Shown here piece by piece: positions 26,570-35,181 of a stretch of 64,000 nucleotides of DNA. Numbering within the stretch: the stretch's first letter is position 1; each line of letters begins with the position of its first letter. The stretch is taken from the NCBI RefSeq assembly GCF_014192395.1, contig NZ_JACHXW010000018.1, positions 19,155-83,154 on the forward strand, in the 5' to 3' direction. Origin of the DNA: Paenibacillus endophyticus (lineage in GTDB: Bacteria; Bacillota; Bacilli; Paenibacillales; Paenibacillaceae). The translations under genes and the position numbers were made by a program. The notes beneath the pieces were generated by a model that did not search any database, had not been told where the DNA came from, and was given only the letters and a program-made list of their open reading frames with translations.

Positions 26570-27631
26570 ATGGGTGACATCGAGGAAATCTATTCGAATT
26601 TGTTAGACATAGCCGTGCAAGAACTATCTGCCTGCTTGACCGATGATACGTTGAATTTTGTTTTTATTACTGACCTGCATCATCGAAAAGGCGGCAATAT
26701 GCTGCGCTCAGCAACTATGATTCAGCAAGTAGCGAGCCTGCTGCCACTCGACTTTATTGTTTGCGGAGGCGATATCAGCATTAATGGTCCGAAGTCCGAG
26801 GTTATAGCCGCCCAGAAGGAAATCGTCGAAGCGCTGGCAGCTTCGGATGCCCCTCTCCTTATGGTGAAAGGAAATCATGACGACAACTCAATCTATGACT
26901 ACGAGCTTCACAGCGGAAGCGCGGCAAATGTCGTGTACCCGGATGAATCTCGCGGGATTACGCTCGCACCGGTTCAGGGGAAGGCCAAATTTAATCGCAA
27001 TCATCCGTCCGGTTTATATTATTATATGGACTTCCCTGATAAGAAAACGAGAGTAATCGTACTGGATTGCACCGATATTCCATACACGCATACCGATAAT
27101 GGGACGTTAACGTATAATGGTCAATGGGATTATGCATTTTCCAATAGCCAAATGAATTGGCTTGCGGACGAAGCGCTTGCGCTAGTGGGTAAAGCTGGCT
27201 GGCGAGTTCTGCTCGCGTCACATATTGCCATTACACAGGACGGCATATTCGGAGCTGACCATTCGGTGCGCAACGGCAGCGCGCTTTGGGGAATTGTAAA
27301 AGCTTTTCGTGAAGGGAATTGCTTCAGTTCGGAAGGTGGAGAAGGGGATTTCACTTACCAAGTGGCTGCCGATTTCTCTGAACAAGGCAAGGGAACGGTG
27401 TTAAGCTGCTTGTTCGGGCATGTCCATCATGACCAAATCGTGTTTAGGGATGAAATTCCAATGGTTTCATCGCTAAACGCATGTACGCATAAAGAGTTTG
27501 CGGATTCTCCTGAACGCGAGGAAGGCACTGGCTCAGAGGCTGCTTTTGACATCATGGCCGTCGACTTTGAACAGTCTCGCATAAAGGCTTACAGGGTAGG
27601 AGCGGGACAGCACCGCATGATAGACTATTAA
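26570..27631 (+). CDS. calcineurin-like metallophosphoesterase
   Basis: A protein of 353 residues with all five metallophosphoesterase motifs: DLHH (a variant of DxH), GGDIS, KGNHDD, ASH and GHVHHD. No signal peptide or membrane segment is seen, so it is cytoplasmic. The ATG at 26570 is preceded by AAGGGG. It lies 116 bases after the GDPD-like gene, and the gap contains two TTAACCGGT motifs that may be weak operators. It probably hydrolyses a phosphomono- or phosphodiester in the same pathway. Confidence 0.87.
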   Translation: MGDIEEIYSNLLDIAVQELSACLTDDTLNFVFITDLHHRKGGNMLRSATMIQQVASLLPLDFIVCGGDISINGPKSEVIAAQKEIVEALAASDAPLLMVKGNHDDNSIYDYELHSGSAANVVYPDESRGITLAPVQGKAKFNRNHPSGLYYYMDFPDKKTRVIVLDCTDIPYTHTDNGTLTYNGQWDYAFSNSQMNWLADEALALVGKAGWRVLLASHIAITQDGIFGADHSVRNGSALWGIVKAFREGNCFSSEGGEGDFTYQVAADFSEQGKGTVLSCLFGHVHHDQIVFRDEIPMVSSLNACTHKEFADSPEREEGTGSEAAFDIMAVDFEQSRIKAYRVGAGQHRMIDY

Positions 27632-27676
27632 ATACAGCGTGCGTGTGGTGGCGTTACCGATTTAAAAGCGCTTCAT

Positions 27677-27977
27677 ATGGGAAATGTCATGCTTTACGAC
27701 ACGGAGAAAAGGGCACGCTGGCGAATCGAACCGTACAACGAGGATGATGGATATTTGGTTCGTTCAGCATCTTTGGAAGCATTTTTTTTGGGCAGGATCT
27801 TGTTTATTTGCGAAAACAAGCTTATCCTACGATGTAGGAAGTGGCTTTGTTCTGCATGATTTTTACGAAGCCTCACGTCCAAGAGAGACTTATGGCAGAG
27901 TCTTCCAAGTCAACGGGAGCGAACTTGGACAAATTTTAAACCGGTTTAATAAATGGGTCGGCTTCGTTCCGGACTAA
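27677..27977 (+). pseudogene. possible frameshifted small gene
   Basis: An ATG at 27677 opens a plausible coding frame (MLYDTEKRARWRIEPYNEDD). At a run of eight T (27782-27789) it goes off into nonsense, while another frame reads on sensibly (DVGSGFVLHDFYEASRP) to a stop at 27975-27977. Together they would make a protein of about 100 residues with a frameshift in the T run. I do not recognise it. The LacI-type operator before the next gene lies inside its 3' end, so part of the coding signal may be illusory. Confidence 0.3.
27936..27949. promoter_or_regulatory. LacI-type operator TTAAACCGGTTTAA
   Basis: A perfect 14-base palindrome with the central CG typical of LacI-family operators, 60 bases before the DUF5054 gene. 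The same sequence occurs twice before the ABC importer at 32118. Confidence 0.7.
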
Positions 27978-28009
27978 GAAATGAAGAACATTGGAGGTAG
28001 ATAAACAGC

Positions 28010-30124
28010 ATGGGGAAAATCAAGAAAGTACATGTCATTTTTAAAACGCATCTGGATATCGGTTTCACGCATTTGGCCGAGCATGTCATTAAGCAGTACA
28101 TGGAGGAATACATTCCGAAAGCCATCGAGCTGTCAGAAAAGCTGGAAACGGCAGGCGGAAGCGAACGCTTTGTATGGACCACGGGCTCGTGGCTCATCCA
28201 CCATTATCTCGAAGCGGCTTCCCCCGAGGGAATAAAACGGATGGAGAACGCGATTGCCAAGGGGCATATCGCTTGGCACGGATTGCCTTTTACGACGCAT
28301 ACGGAGCTTATGGATCCCGAGCTGTTGAGCTTCGGGATATCGTTAAGCCAAGAGCTGGACGCGCGTTTTGGCAAAACGACGATTGCTGCCAAAATGACCG
28401 ATGTGCCTGGGCATACGCTTGGCATGGTTCCTCATATGCAGCAAGCTGGCTTGCGCTACCTTCACTTAGGCGTCAATCCGGCTTCGAAGCGCCCTGACGT
28501 GCCTCGTCTGTTCCGATGGCAGGCGGATGACGGCTCGGAAATCATCGTTAACTATGCAGGTACATATGGCGAAGCGCTGGAGCTGGACGAGCTGGACGAA
28601 GTACTCGTATTCGCGCATACAGGCGACAATTGCGGCCCGCCTAGCACGGCAGAGATTCGCGAGCAGTTCGAACAGTTTCGCAACGCGTATCCCGGCGCTG
28701 AAGTCGTCGCTTCGACGATGGATGCATTCGCCGAGCGTTTGCTTGCGGTAAGCGGGAGCTTGCCTGTCGTACGCGAAGAGCTGGGCGATACTTGGATTCA
28801 CGGGGCTGGCACGGACCCGATGAAGCTTGCCCGTTACCGGGAACTGCTCCGCCTGCGCAAGGATTGGCTGGCACAGGGACGGATGAAGGTATCTGATTTG
28901 GAATACAAAGAGATGAGCAAGGCGCTCATGCTCGTTGCCGAGCATACGTGGGGACTGGATGTAAAGAAATGGCTTCCCGATTTCCGAAACTACTCCAAAG
29001 CGGATTTCAACGAGGCAAGGGGCATAGACATTGTGAACCTTGAAGACATGCCTGCGAAATTCGGTTATATCGGCGCGTTTGCCATGGATGAGTTCGACCG
29101 GCATTCCAGCGATCTGTTCTCAGCAGAGCAAAGCGTACGCTCCTACTCGATGATCGAGAGCTCTTGGAAGGAACAGCGGCAGTATGTCGATCAGGCTGTC
29201 GCATATCTGGAGAATGACAAGCAGCAGGAAGCAATGCGTGCACTGGAGCAGTTAATTCCTTCGAAGACGGATGTATCGGGATTGGAGCAGCGCAACATTC
29301 GCCAGACGTATTCCAGCGGAGGCTATGAGCTGGCATTCGGTGAAAACGGAGCGCTGATCCGTTTAACGGACAGCAATGGCAAGGAGTGGGTAGACGAGAA
29401 CCATCCGTTTGGCGCTTATGCGTACGAGAATTTCGGTACGGACGATTATGGACGTTATTTCCGCACTTATATGCAGAATTTGCCGATCACGCATCCATGG
29501 GCGGATGCGGATTTCAGCAAGCCAGGCTTTGAGTTTGTTAGACCGCTTCCAAGCAACCAGGTATTCCATCCACAAGTAATTGATATGCGGTGGCGCGGAG
29601 GCGAAGCTGTCGAACGCTACACGCTTCGGCTTCGTATGCCTGAGCAGGCCTATGAACAATACGGTGCGCCGAAAGAATTGGAGCTTGAATATGCGTTTCA
29701 TAAGGCAGGGGAAATCGACGTTTGTTTGCAGTGGTTCGACAAAGACGCGAACCGTCTGCCAGAAGCAAGCTGGTTCGGCTGCGCGCTGAAGCTGGATAAT
29801 CCAAACCTATGGACAATGGACAAGCTTGGATACGCGATTTCGCCGCTACGGGTCGTTAAGGACGGCAATCGCAATCTGCATGCGCTTCATAACGGTGTGG
29901 CCTATGAAGGCACGGATGGTTCAGCTGCAATTGTACCGCTTGACTCCGCACTTGCCGCTCCAGGCCAAAAAAGGCTGCTCCAATTCGACAATTCCTTTGT
30001 TTCACTGGATACGGGATGGCATTTCAATCTGCATAACAATATTTGGGGAACCAATTTTCCGATGTGGTATGGAGATGATGCGAAATTCCGGTTCCAGTTA
30101 AGGCTGTCTTCGAATCGGAAATAA
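28010..30124 (+). CDS. DUF5054 protein, GH38-like glycoside hydrolase
   Basis: A protein of 704 residues. The N-terminus VHVIFKTHLDIGFTH recalls the metal-binding H-x-D motif of family 38 alpha-mannosidases, and MTDVPGHTLGMVPHMQQ fits the catalytic strand region. The second half is a beta-rich domain, as in GH38 enzymes. Proteins of this type are annotated DUF5054 and their substrate is not established. No signal peptide is present. GGAGGT lies 11 bases before the ATG. A LacI-type operator precedes it, which ties it to the ABC importer at 32118-38437. Confidence 0.75.
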   Translation: MGKIKKVHVIFKTHLDIGFTHLAEHVIKQYMEEYIPKAIELSEKLETAGGSERFVWTTGSWLIHHYLEAASPEGIKRMENAIAKGHIAWHGLPFTTHTELMDPELLSFGISLSQELDARFGKTTIAAKMTDVPGHTLGMVPHMQQAGLRYLHLGVNPASKRPDVPRLFRWQADDGSEIIVNYAGTYGEALELDELDEVLVFAHTGDNCGPPSTAEIREQFEQFRNAYPGAEVVASTMDAFAERLLAVSGSLPVVREELGDTWIHGAGTDPMKLARYRELLRLRKDWLAQGRMKVSDLEYKEMSKALMLVAEHTWGLDVKKWLPDFRNYSKADFNEARGIDIVNLEDMPAKFGYIGAFAMDEFDRHSSDLFSAEQSVRSYSMIESSWKEQRQYVDQAVAYLENDKQQEAMRALEQLIPSKTDVSGLEQRNIRQTYSSGGYELAFGENGALIRLTDSNGKEWVDENHPFGAYAYENFGTDDYGRYFRTYMQNLPITHPWADADFSKPGFEFVRPLPSNQVFHPQVIDMRWRGGEAVERYTLRLRMPEQAYEQYGAPKELELEYAFHKAGEIDVCLQWFDKDANRLPEASWFGCALKLDNPNLWTMDKLGYAISPLRVVKDGNRNLHALHNGVAYEGTDGSAAIVPLDSALAAPGQKRLLQFDNSFVSLDTGWHFNLHNNIWGTNFPMWYGDDAKFRFQLRLSSNRK

Positions 30125-30146
30125 GCATGTGTTTAACTGGAAAAAA

Positions 30147-30217
30147 ATACACCCCGTAGATGGATAGAGGATTAACCTGGCGGTTTTTCCACTGTCTAAG
30201 GCAGGGGTGTATCTTTT
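30147..30217. terminator. long-loop hairpin between convergent genes
   Basis: ATACACCCC at 30147 pairs with GGGGTGTAT at 30204, followed by CTTTT on the plus strand and A-rich sequence on the other side. Confidence 0.5.
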
Positions 30218-30240
30218 CGGAGACTAATCTTTTAGCAGTA

Positions 30241-30909
30241 TTAAAGCTTGGCGAGCAATGCTCTCATCCGAATAGGAATTTCCTTGGTCAGTTCTGACCA
30301 CGGGACGAATGCGTCCGAAGCCCAATCAAAGGGAATGTAGTCAAAGCTAGGCTGGAAGCTAAATTCACGCAGATGCTTTTCGGCACGTTGATCGATTTCT
30401 TCGCCACTTTTGAACTGGCCGCCGAACATGGCAGGCTCCAGTACGCCGTCAATGCCAGCTTCTGATTGGCAGCAGCTATCGACATTAGGCAGCAATCGGA
30501 AAACGTCCTGTATGGGAATCATCGCATGCTTTCCAGGCTGAACGAATAGCTTGACGCGCTTGTCGTCCGATAAATTGCTGCGATCCGGAAGCAAGCTAAG
30601 GAAATATCGGCCATGGAAGCTGGCCTCGCAGGAGGCAATCGCTCCTTCGTGATCGATGTACACCCACACATGCTCCAAATCGTAAATATGCTGGATGTCA
30701 TAATCCCAATAGATCGCATATTCAATGACGGTGCGGATGCGGGTCGTATCGAATGTGATGAAACGGTCGAACGAGGGGGACGGCGCTGGGGCTTCGAATA
30801 CGGAAACGCCAACACGAATGGGCAAGAACGGCTCAAGACGATCCAGGTATAGAAGGGGTGAAACCTGGAGCACCGTATCCCAGTGCGTCTGTAGAACGGA
30901 ATTAGTCAT
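30241..30909 (-). CDS. hypothetical protein of 222 residues
   Basis: I do not recognise this family. The protein is acidic and soluble, with no signal peptide. A notable segment is YAIYWDYDIQHIYDLEHVWV followed by YIDHEG, rich in Tyr, His and Asp and perhaps a binding site. The ATG at 30909 is preceded by AAGGAGG, so it is very likely real. It lies between the DUF5054 and HAD genes on the opposite strand, with cre-like sites upstream, and may belong to the same carbohydrate pathway. Confidence 0.65.
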   Translation of the reverse strand: MTNSVLQTHWDTVLQVSPLLYLDRLEPFLPIRVGVSVFEAPAPSPSFDRFITFDTTRIRTVIEYAIYWDYDIQHIYDLEHVWVYIDHEGAIASCEASFHGRYFLSLLPDRSNLSDDKRVKLFVQPGKHAMIPIQDVFRLLPNVDSCCQSEAGIDGVLEPAMFGGQFKSGEEIDQRAEKHLREFSFQPSFDYIPFDWASDAFVPWSELTKEIPIRMRALLAKL

Positions 30910-31013
30910 GTTGGAAAAAGCCTCCTTAAATTAGGATTGATTTGCGCAGTCCATATATGTAATATATAGATTAAGCGCTTTACCTATCATTATATGATTA
31001 TATTTGGTTATTT

Positions 31014-31027
31014 TGAAAGCGCTAATA
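31014..31027. promoter_or_regulatory. cre-like site between divergent hypothetical and HAD genes
   Basis: TGAAAGCGCTAATA matches the cre consensus at 13 of 14 positions. A second core, AAGCGCTTTACC, lies near 30973. The rest of 30910-31202 holds no convincing gene. Confidence 0.45.
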
Positions 31028-31202
31028 TGAGCAGCACTCATTCGCGGATGGACCAAATGAACAAGCTGTCATTCCTTTTGCCGATCCATACCGTACAGAA
31101 CACGGACAAGATCAAGCAAAGGATCGTCATGCAGCCGGAGCTGATCGTCATACAATCGACGAGCTCGCTGGCAAATTAATATGGGGGAAGGTTGTTTGAC
31201 AC

Positions 31203-31730
31203 ATGGAGAAAAAATTAATCGTATTTTTGGACAGCGGCGACACCATTATCGATGAATCAACGGAAGTAAGGGACGATGAGGGGATCGTGCTGAGCGCAGA
31301 GGTCATTCCAGGCGCTGACGTCATGGTCAAAACGTTGTACGACAAAGGCTATACGCTTGCGCTGGTCGCAGATGGCGATGCACAATCCTTCAAGAACGTA
31401 TTCAAGCAGCACGGGCTCTATGATTATTTTACGACGATGATCTATTCTGAAACCGTGAAAGCTAGCAAGCCAAGTCCCCGTATGTTCAAAGCGGCCGTTG
31501 GCGCCTTGGATTTGTCAGAGGCGGATTACTCGCGCATCGTCATGATCGGCAACAATTTGAGCCGCGATATGAAAGGCGCCAATGCGCTGGGCATTACGAG
31601 CATCTTCCAAAGCTGGACGACGCGCTACCCGCACTTGCCTGCAGATAAGTCGGAGCGTCCTACCTACACGGTACGCGAACCGCTTGAGCTGGTGGCGTTA
31701 ATCGAGCGGCTGAACGCTGAGCTTTCCTAG
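31203..31730 (+). CDS. HAD family phosphatase
   Basis: A protein of 175 residues. Motif I is FLDSGDT with the nucleophilic Asp, motif II is the VADGD region, motif III is KASKPSPRMF, and motif IV is MIGNNLSRDMKGA. The insert between motifs I and II is short, so the substrate is probably small. GGGGGAAGG lies upstream of the ATG. A terminator follows. It may dephosphorylate a sugar phosphate in the neighbouring pathway. Confidence 0.85.
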   Translation: MEKKLIVFLDSGDTIIDESTEVRDDEGIVLSAEVIPGADVMVKTLYDKGYTLALVADGDAQSFKNVFKQHGLYDYFTTMIYSETVKASKPSPRMFKAAVGALDLSEADYSRIVMIGNNLSRDMKGANALGITSIFQSWTTRYPHLPADKSERPTYTVREPLELVALIERLNAELS

Positions 31731-31774
31731 TCCGCACAGCGAAGTATCGCCTTCATTCTAATTGAAAAAAATTA

Positions 31775-31808
31775 AGCCCTTCAGGCTGCCTGAAGGGCTA
31801 TTTCTCTA
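31775..31808 (+). terminator. terminator after the HAD gene
   Basis: AGCCCTTCAGGC pairs with GCCTGAAGGGCT, followed by ATTTCT. Confidence 0.85.
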
Positions 31809-31897
31809 TCTCCGGCTGGTAAGCGGGAGAAGTTCTTCATGTGGCAACGGTGGAAACAAGCGATCAAAAAAAATTTACAATTTCTTAACATTACCCC

Positions 31898-31926
31898 TTG
31901 CTTACATAAATTATCCAATGTATCAT
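31898..31926 (+). promoter_or_regulatory. sigma-A promoter of the ABC importer operon
   Basis: TTGCTT at 31898 and TATCAT at 31921 are 17 bases apart. The predicted start point, about 31933, falls inside the cre-like sites, and two LacI-type operators follow. Confidence 0.55.
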
Positions 31927-31930
31927 ACAA

Positions 31931-31957
31931 CTAAAGCGTTTACATTAAGCGCTTACA
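31931..31957 (-). promoter_or_regulatory. two overlapping cre-like sites
   Basis: On the minus strand TGTAAGCGCTTAAT (31957-31944) matches the cre consensus at 13 of 14 positions, and TGTAAACGCTTTAG (31944-31931) matches at 12. They overlap the predicted start point and suggest CcpA repression of the importer. Confidence 0.5.
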
Positions 31958-31971
31958 TTTTAAACGCTTTA

Positions 31972-31985
31972 TTAAACCGGTTTAA
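31972..31985. promoter_or_regulatory. LacI-type operator TTAAACCGGTTTAA, copy 1
   Basis: A perfect palindrome downstream of the predicted transcription start. It lies 64 bases (about six helical turns) from copy 2, which would suit a looped tetrameric repressor. Confidence 0.7.
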
Positions 31986-32035
31986 TCACCACGAAATGTT
32001 CAGCATACATAACAGGGATACGGCACAATACCCTT

Positions 32036-32049
32036 TTAAACCGGTTTAA
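32036..32049. promoter_or_regulatory. LacI-type operator TTAAACCGGTTTAA, copy 2
   Basis: Identical to the sites at 27936 and 31972. It is 69 bases before the start of the substrate-binding protein gene. Confidence 0.7.
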
Positions 32050-32117
32050 CACTATCTCTAGAAACAGAGCGGTTGTACAGATTCAAAAATGACTAATCAA
32101 TTTTTGGAGGGGTTAAT

Positions 32118-34085
32118 TTGAAACGAAGCAAAATGATGTTGGTCTTATTCGTTATGATCGCGATTATTGCAGCAGGGTGCACGAACAACAATTCAAGTCC
32201 GAGTGCAACGAACGAATCGAAGGAAAAGCCGACGGAAACAGCAGCGCCGGTAGACAACGCGCAAGCGGGAGCCAAGGAAGCCCCGGCGTTCGCCGCACTC
32301 GTCAAAGACGGCAAGCTGCCGAAGCTGGAAGATCGTATGCCTGTAGCGGCGGACATCAAAATCGAAGAGGTTGTTGATGAAATCGGCCAATACGGCGGCG
32401 AGTGGAAAATGCCTTGGAATGGCCCCTCCGACAAATGGGGAGTAGGCCAGCCGACAGAGGAAGCGCTCTTCCGTTTCAACAAAGAAGGCAATAAAGTCGA
32501 GCCAAACGTAGCTAAAGGCTATGAAGTGAACGACGATTCGACCGTGTTTACGATTCACCTTAGGGAAGGCATGAAGTGGTCGGACGGCGTGCCGTTCACA
32601 ACGGAAGACGTCATCTTCTACTGGGAGCACATGCTGAAAAAAGAAACGTTCGGCAAAAAAATCTATGACGCTTATTACTCGGTAGACCCGGTAAGCGGCG
32701 ACAGAGCCTTGGCAGAAGTGAAGAAGGTCGATGACTACACCTTCACCGTCACGCACAAATATCCAAGCGTTCAATTTTTGGAGCGTGTGGCCATCGACAA
32801 CAAATGGTTTTTCGCGCCCAAGCATTTCCACGAAACGATTCTTCCCGAATTCGTAGGCGATGCAAAAACGCTGGAGATTACGAAATCATGGGGCTATGAG
32901 GATCCGAAAGTATTCCTAGTCGAAACCGGCTACTATGATTGGCTGCACAAGGAAATTCCGACGATAAGGGCATGGATGCCGACAACCGATCCGAACAGCG
33001 ACCAGTTCGTCATGGAGCGCAATCCATACTTCTGGAAGACGGATTCCGAGGGCAAGCAGCTTCCTTATATCGATCGCCTAGTGGCGACCAAAATCCAAGA
33101 CCCGAGTCAAAAAGTGCTCGGAACATTGGCTGGCGACTACAACTTAGTTGTATTTGGCGCTAATGATTTCACGGTTCTGAAGGAAAATGAGAAAAAAGGC
33201 GACTACCGCATTATTCCTTGGACGCAGCCGGCATGGAGCAGCGCAGGCATTCAATTAAACCAAACGACGCCGGATCCGAATCTTCGGAAGCTGTTCCAAG
33301 ATATCCGCTTCAGAGAAGCATTATCTATTGGGGTTAACCGCGTAGAAATTTCTGAGATCGTAACAAACGGATTGGGCGAGCCGATCCAAGCATCCGTACC
33401 GGAAGGCGTAATGGGCTATCAGGAGGGCTGGAAAGATCAATGGACGGAATTCAATCCGGAGCGGGCAAATCAGATTTTGGATGAGCTTGGCCTGACAAAA
33501 CGCGATAAGGACAATTTCCGGCTAAATGCCGATGGCTCCGAACTGACGTTGACCATAATAGAATCCAGTACGGATACGGCTGCATTCTTGGAGCTGTTGA
33601 AAAAGTATTTTGAAGACATGGGCTTGAAAACGAACCTGAAGGTTGTGGACGGCGGTACGCATTTCGATATGAAGTACGCCAATCAAATTCCAATCACGAC
33701 CGAAAATATTTCAGTTGCCAACGTGGCGTTCCGTCCGGATGCGATCGTTCCGCTTCGGGTTATCACACCATGGTTCGGCCATTACGGCTTGTATACGCAA
33801 TCAGGCGGGAAAGAAGGCGTGAAGCCGGAAGGCGACATTGCCTTGATTCTTGAAAATTGGGAAAAAATCAAAGCGAGCAAAACGCAAGAGGAAATCGATC
33901 AATACAGCAATGAAATTATTAAGCTGCATATGAAAAATCAATGGGTAATCGGCTATGCTGGCCCTACGCCAACACTAATTGCCGCATCAAACAGCATTCA
34001 CAATATCCCTACCGATATGGTATGGGCAGACGAATACCGTTCACTCGGTCAAGGACATCCATCGCAATTCTTCATTAAACAATAA
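32118..34085 (+). CDS. ABC transporter substrate-binding lipoprotein, family 5
   Basis: A protein of 655 residues with a lipoprotein signal peptide (hydrophobic LVLFVMIAIIAAGC, Cys at 21) and a long Ser/Thr/Pro/Glu linker. The family 5 (peptide/oligosaccharide) binding domain follows, recognisable by FTIHLREGMKWSDGVPFTTEDV and by FREALSIGVNRVEI. The TTG start at 32118 follows GGAGGGG at 6 bases. Family 5 importers carry peptides, nickel chelates and also oligosaccharides; the LacI repressor and glycosidase-like neighbours favour an oligosaccharide here. Confidence 0.9.
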   Translation: MKRSKMMLVLFVMIAIIAAGCTNNNSSPSATNESKEKPTETAAPVDNAQAGAKEAPAFAALVKDGKLPKLEDRMPVAADIKIEEVVDEIGQYGGEWKMPWNGPSDKWGVGQPTEEALFRFNKEGNKVEPNVAKGYEVNDDSTVFTIHLREGMKWSDGVPFTTEDVIFYWEHMLKKETFGKKIYDAYYSVDPVSGDRALAEVKKVDDYTFTVTHKYPSVQFLERVAIDNKWFFAPKHFHETILPEFVGDAKTLEITKSWGYEDPKVFLVETGYYDWLHKEIPTIRAWMPTTDPNSDQFVMERNPYFWKTDSEGKQLPYIDRLVATKIQDPSQKVLGTLAGDYNLVVFGANDFTVLKENEKKGDYRIIPWTQPAWSSAGIQLNQTTPDPNLRKLFQDIRFREALSIGVNRVEISEIVTNGLGEPIQASVPEGVMGYQEGWKDQWTEFNPERANQILDELGLTKRDKDNFRLNADGSELTLTIIESSTDTAAFLELLKKYFEDMGLKTNLKVVDGGTHFDMKYANQIPITTENISVANVAFRPDAIVPLRVITPWFGHYGLYTQSGGKEGVKPEGDIALILENWEKIKASKTQEEIDQYSNEIIKLHMKNQWVIGYAGPTPTLIAASNSIHNIPTDMVWADEYRSLGQGHPSQFFIKQ

Positions 34086-34101
34086 GTTGCAGCAATGTCA
34101 G

Positions 34102-34139
34102 CGGCAAAGGCGGGGAAGCTGCTTCCCTGCCTTTGCCGT
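34102..34139 (+). terminator. hairpin between binding protein and permease genes
   Basis: CGGCAAAGGC and GGAAGC pair with GCTTCC and GCCTTTGCCG. No T run follows, so it is more likely an mRNA-stabilising or partial-termination hairpin that raises binding-protein yield over permease. Confidence 0.6.
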
Positions 34140-34178
34140 ACTAAGATTCAGCTTGTAGCGGAGAGGGACGGATATGAG

Positions 34179-35177
34179 ATGCTTCAATATATAATAAGGC
34201 GAATTCTGTTGGTCATACCCGTTGTTATGTTTATTTCCTTTGTCGTGTTTTACATCATTCAGCTTCCGCCAGGCGATTATGTTTCCAGTTATTCCGCAAC
34301 AATGTCGGCTGCCGGCGATGTTATGACGCAGGTGGAAATGGATGAAATGAGATCAAATCTTGGCTTGGACCGTCCAGTGTACGAACAGTATTTGGTATGG
34401 GTGAAAAAAATCGTGCTGCACGGAGATTTCGGCTTCTCGTTCAACTACAATAAGCCGGTGCTGGCAGTCGTGAAGCAATACATGGGTCTGACGTTAGTCG
34501 TTTCAATTGTCACGATGGTCTTTCAGTACGTGGTCGCGATTCCGATCGGGATCTATACGGCAGTCAAGCAGTATTCGGCGGGCGATTATTTTTTCTCCGG
34601 CATCAGCTTTATTGGCATGGCCACGCCTAACTTTTTGTTAGCCATCATTTTAATGTTTTTATCCTACACTTGGTTTGGCGACCCGCTGCTTGGCCTATTC
34701 TCGAATGAGTACGTGAACGCGCCATGGTCATGGGATAAGGCGGTCGATTTAATGAAGCATATGGTTATCCCTGTCATCGTAATCGGACTGGCGAGCACCG
34801 CTGACCTGATCCGGGTTATGAGGGGGCAAATGCTGGATGAGTTGAACAAGCCGAACGTGGTGACGGCGAGAGCGAAAGGCTTGTCCGAAACAAGGATTTT
34901 GCTCAAATATCCGACACGCGCCGCATTGAACCCGATTGTGAGTACAATCGGCTGGTCGTTGTCTTCGATTTTTACGGGCTCGACCATTACGGCAATCGTT
35001 TTGAATCTGCCGATTCAAGGGCCGGTCATGTATAACGCCTTGCTCGGCCAGGATATGTATCTGGCAGGCTCGTGGCTGCTGTTCATGGCGCTGCTCACCG
35101 TACTCGGAACGTTAATCTCGGATATTTTACTCGCATGGCTGGATCCAAAAATTCGTACAGAATTCAGGGGTAATTAA
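34179..35177 (+). CDS. ABC transporter permease, DppB/OppB type
   Basis: A protein of 332 residues with about six membrane helices. It begins MLQYIIRRILLVIPVVMFIS, typical of this family. The EAA loop that contacts the ATPases reads MLDELNKPNVVTARAKGLSE. The ATG at 34179 fits the family start, and GAGAGGGA lies upstream. It pairs with the next permease. Confidence 0.9.
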   Translation: MLQYIIRRILLVIPVVMFISFVVFYIIQLPPGDYVSSYSATMSAAGDVMTQVEMDEMRSNLGLDRPVYEQYLVWVKKIVLHGDFGFSFNYNKPVLAVVKQYMGLTLVVSIVTMVFQYVVAIPIGIYTAVKQYSAGDYFFSGISFIGMATPNFLLAIILMFLSYTWFGDPLLGLFSNEYVNAPWSWDKAVDLMKHMVIPVIVIGLASTADLIRVMRGQMLDELNKPNVVTARAKGLSETRILLKYPTRAALNPIVSTIGWSLSSIFTGSTITAIVLNLPIQGPVMYNALLGQDMYLAGSWLLFMALLTVLGTLISDILLAWLDPKIRTEFRGN

Positions 35178-35181
35178 TACG

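Noticed and set aside
30994..31179. Plus-strand frame of 61 residues before the HAD gene
   Set aside because: It has no ribosome binding site, covers the cre-like site and its sequence looks non-coding.
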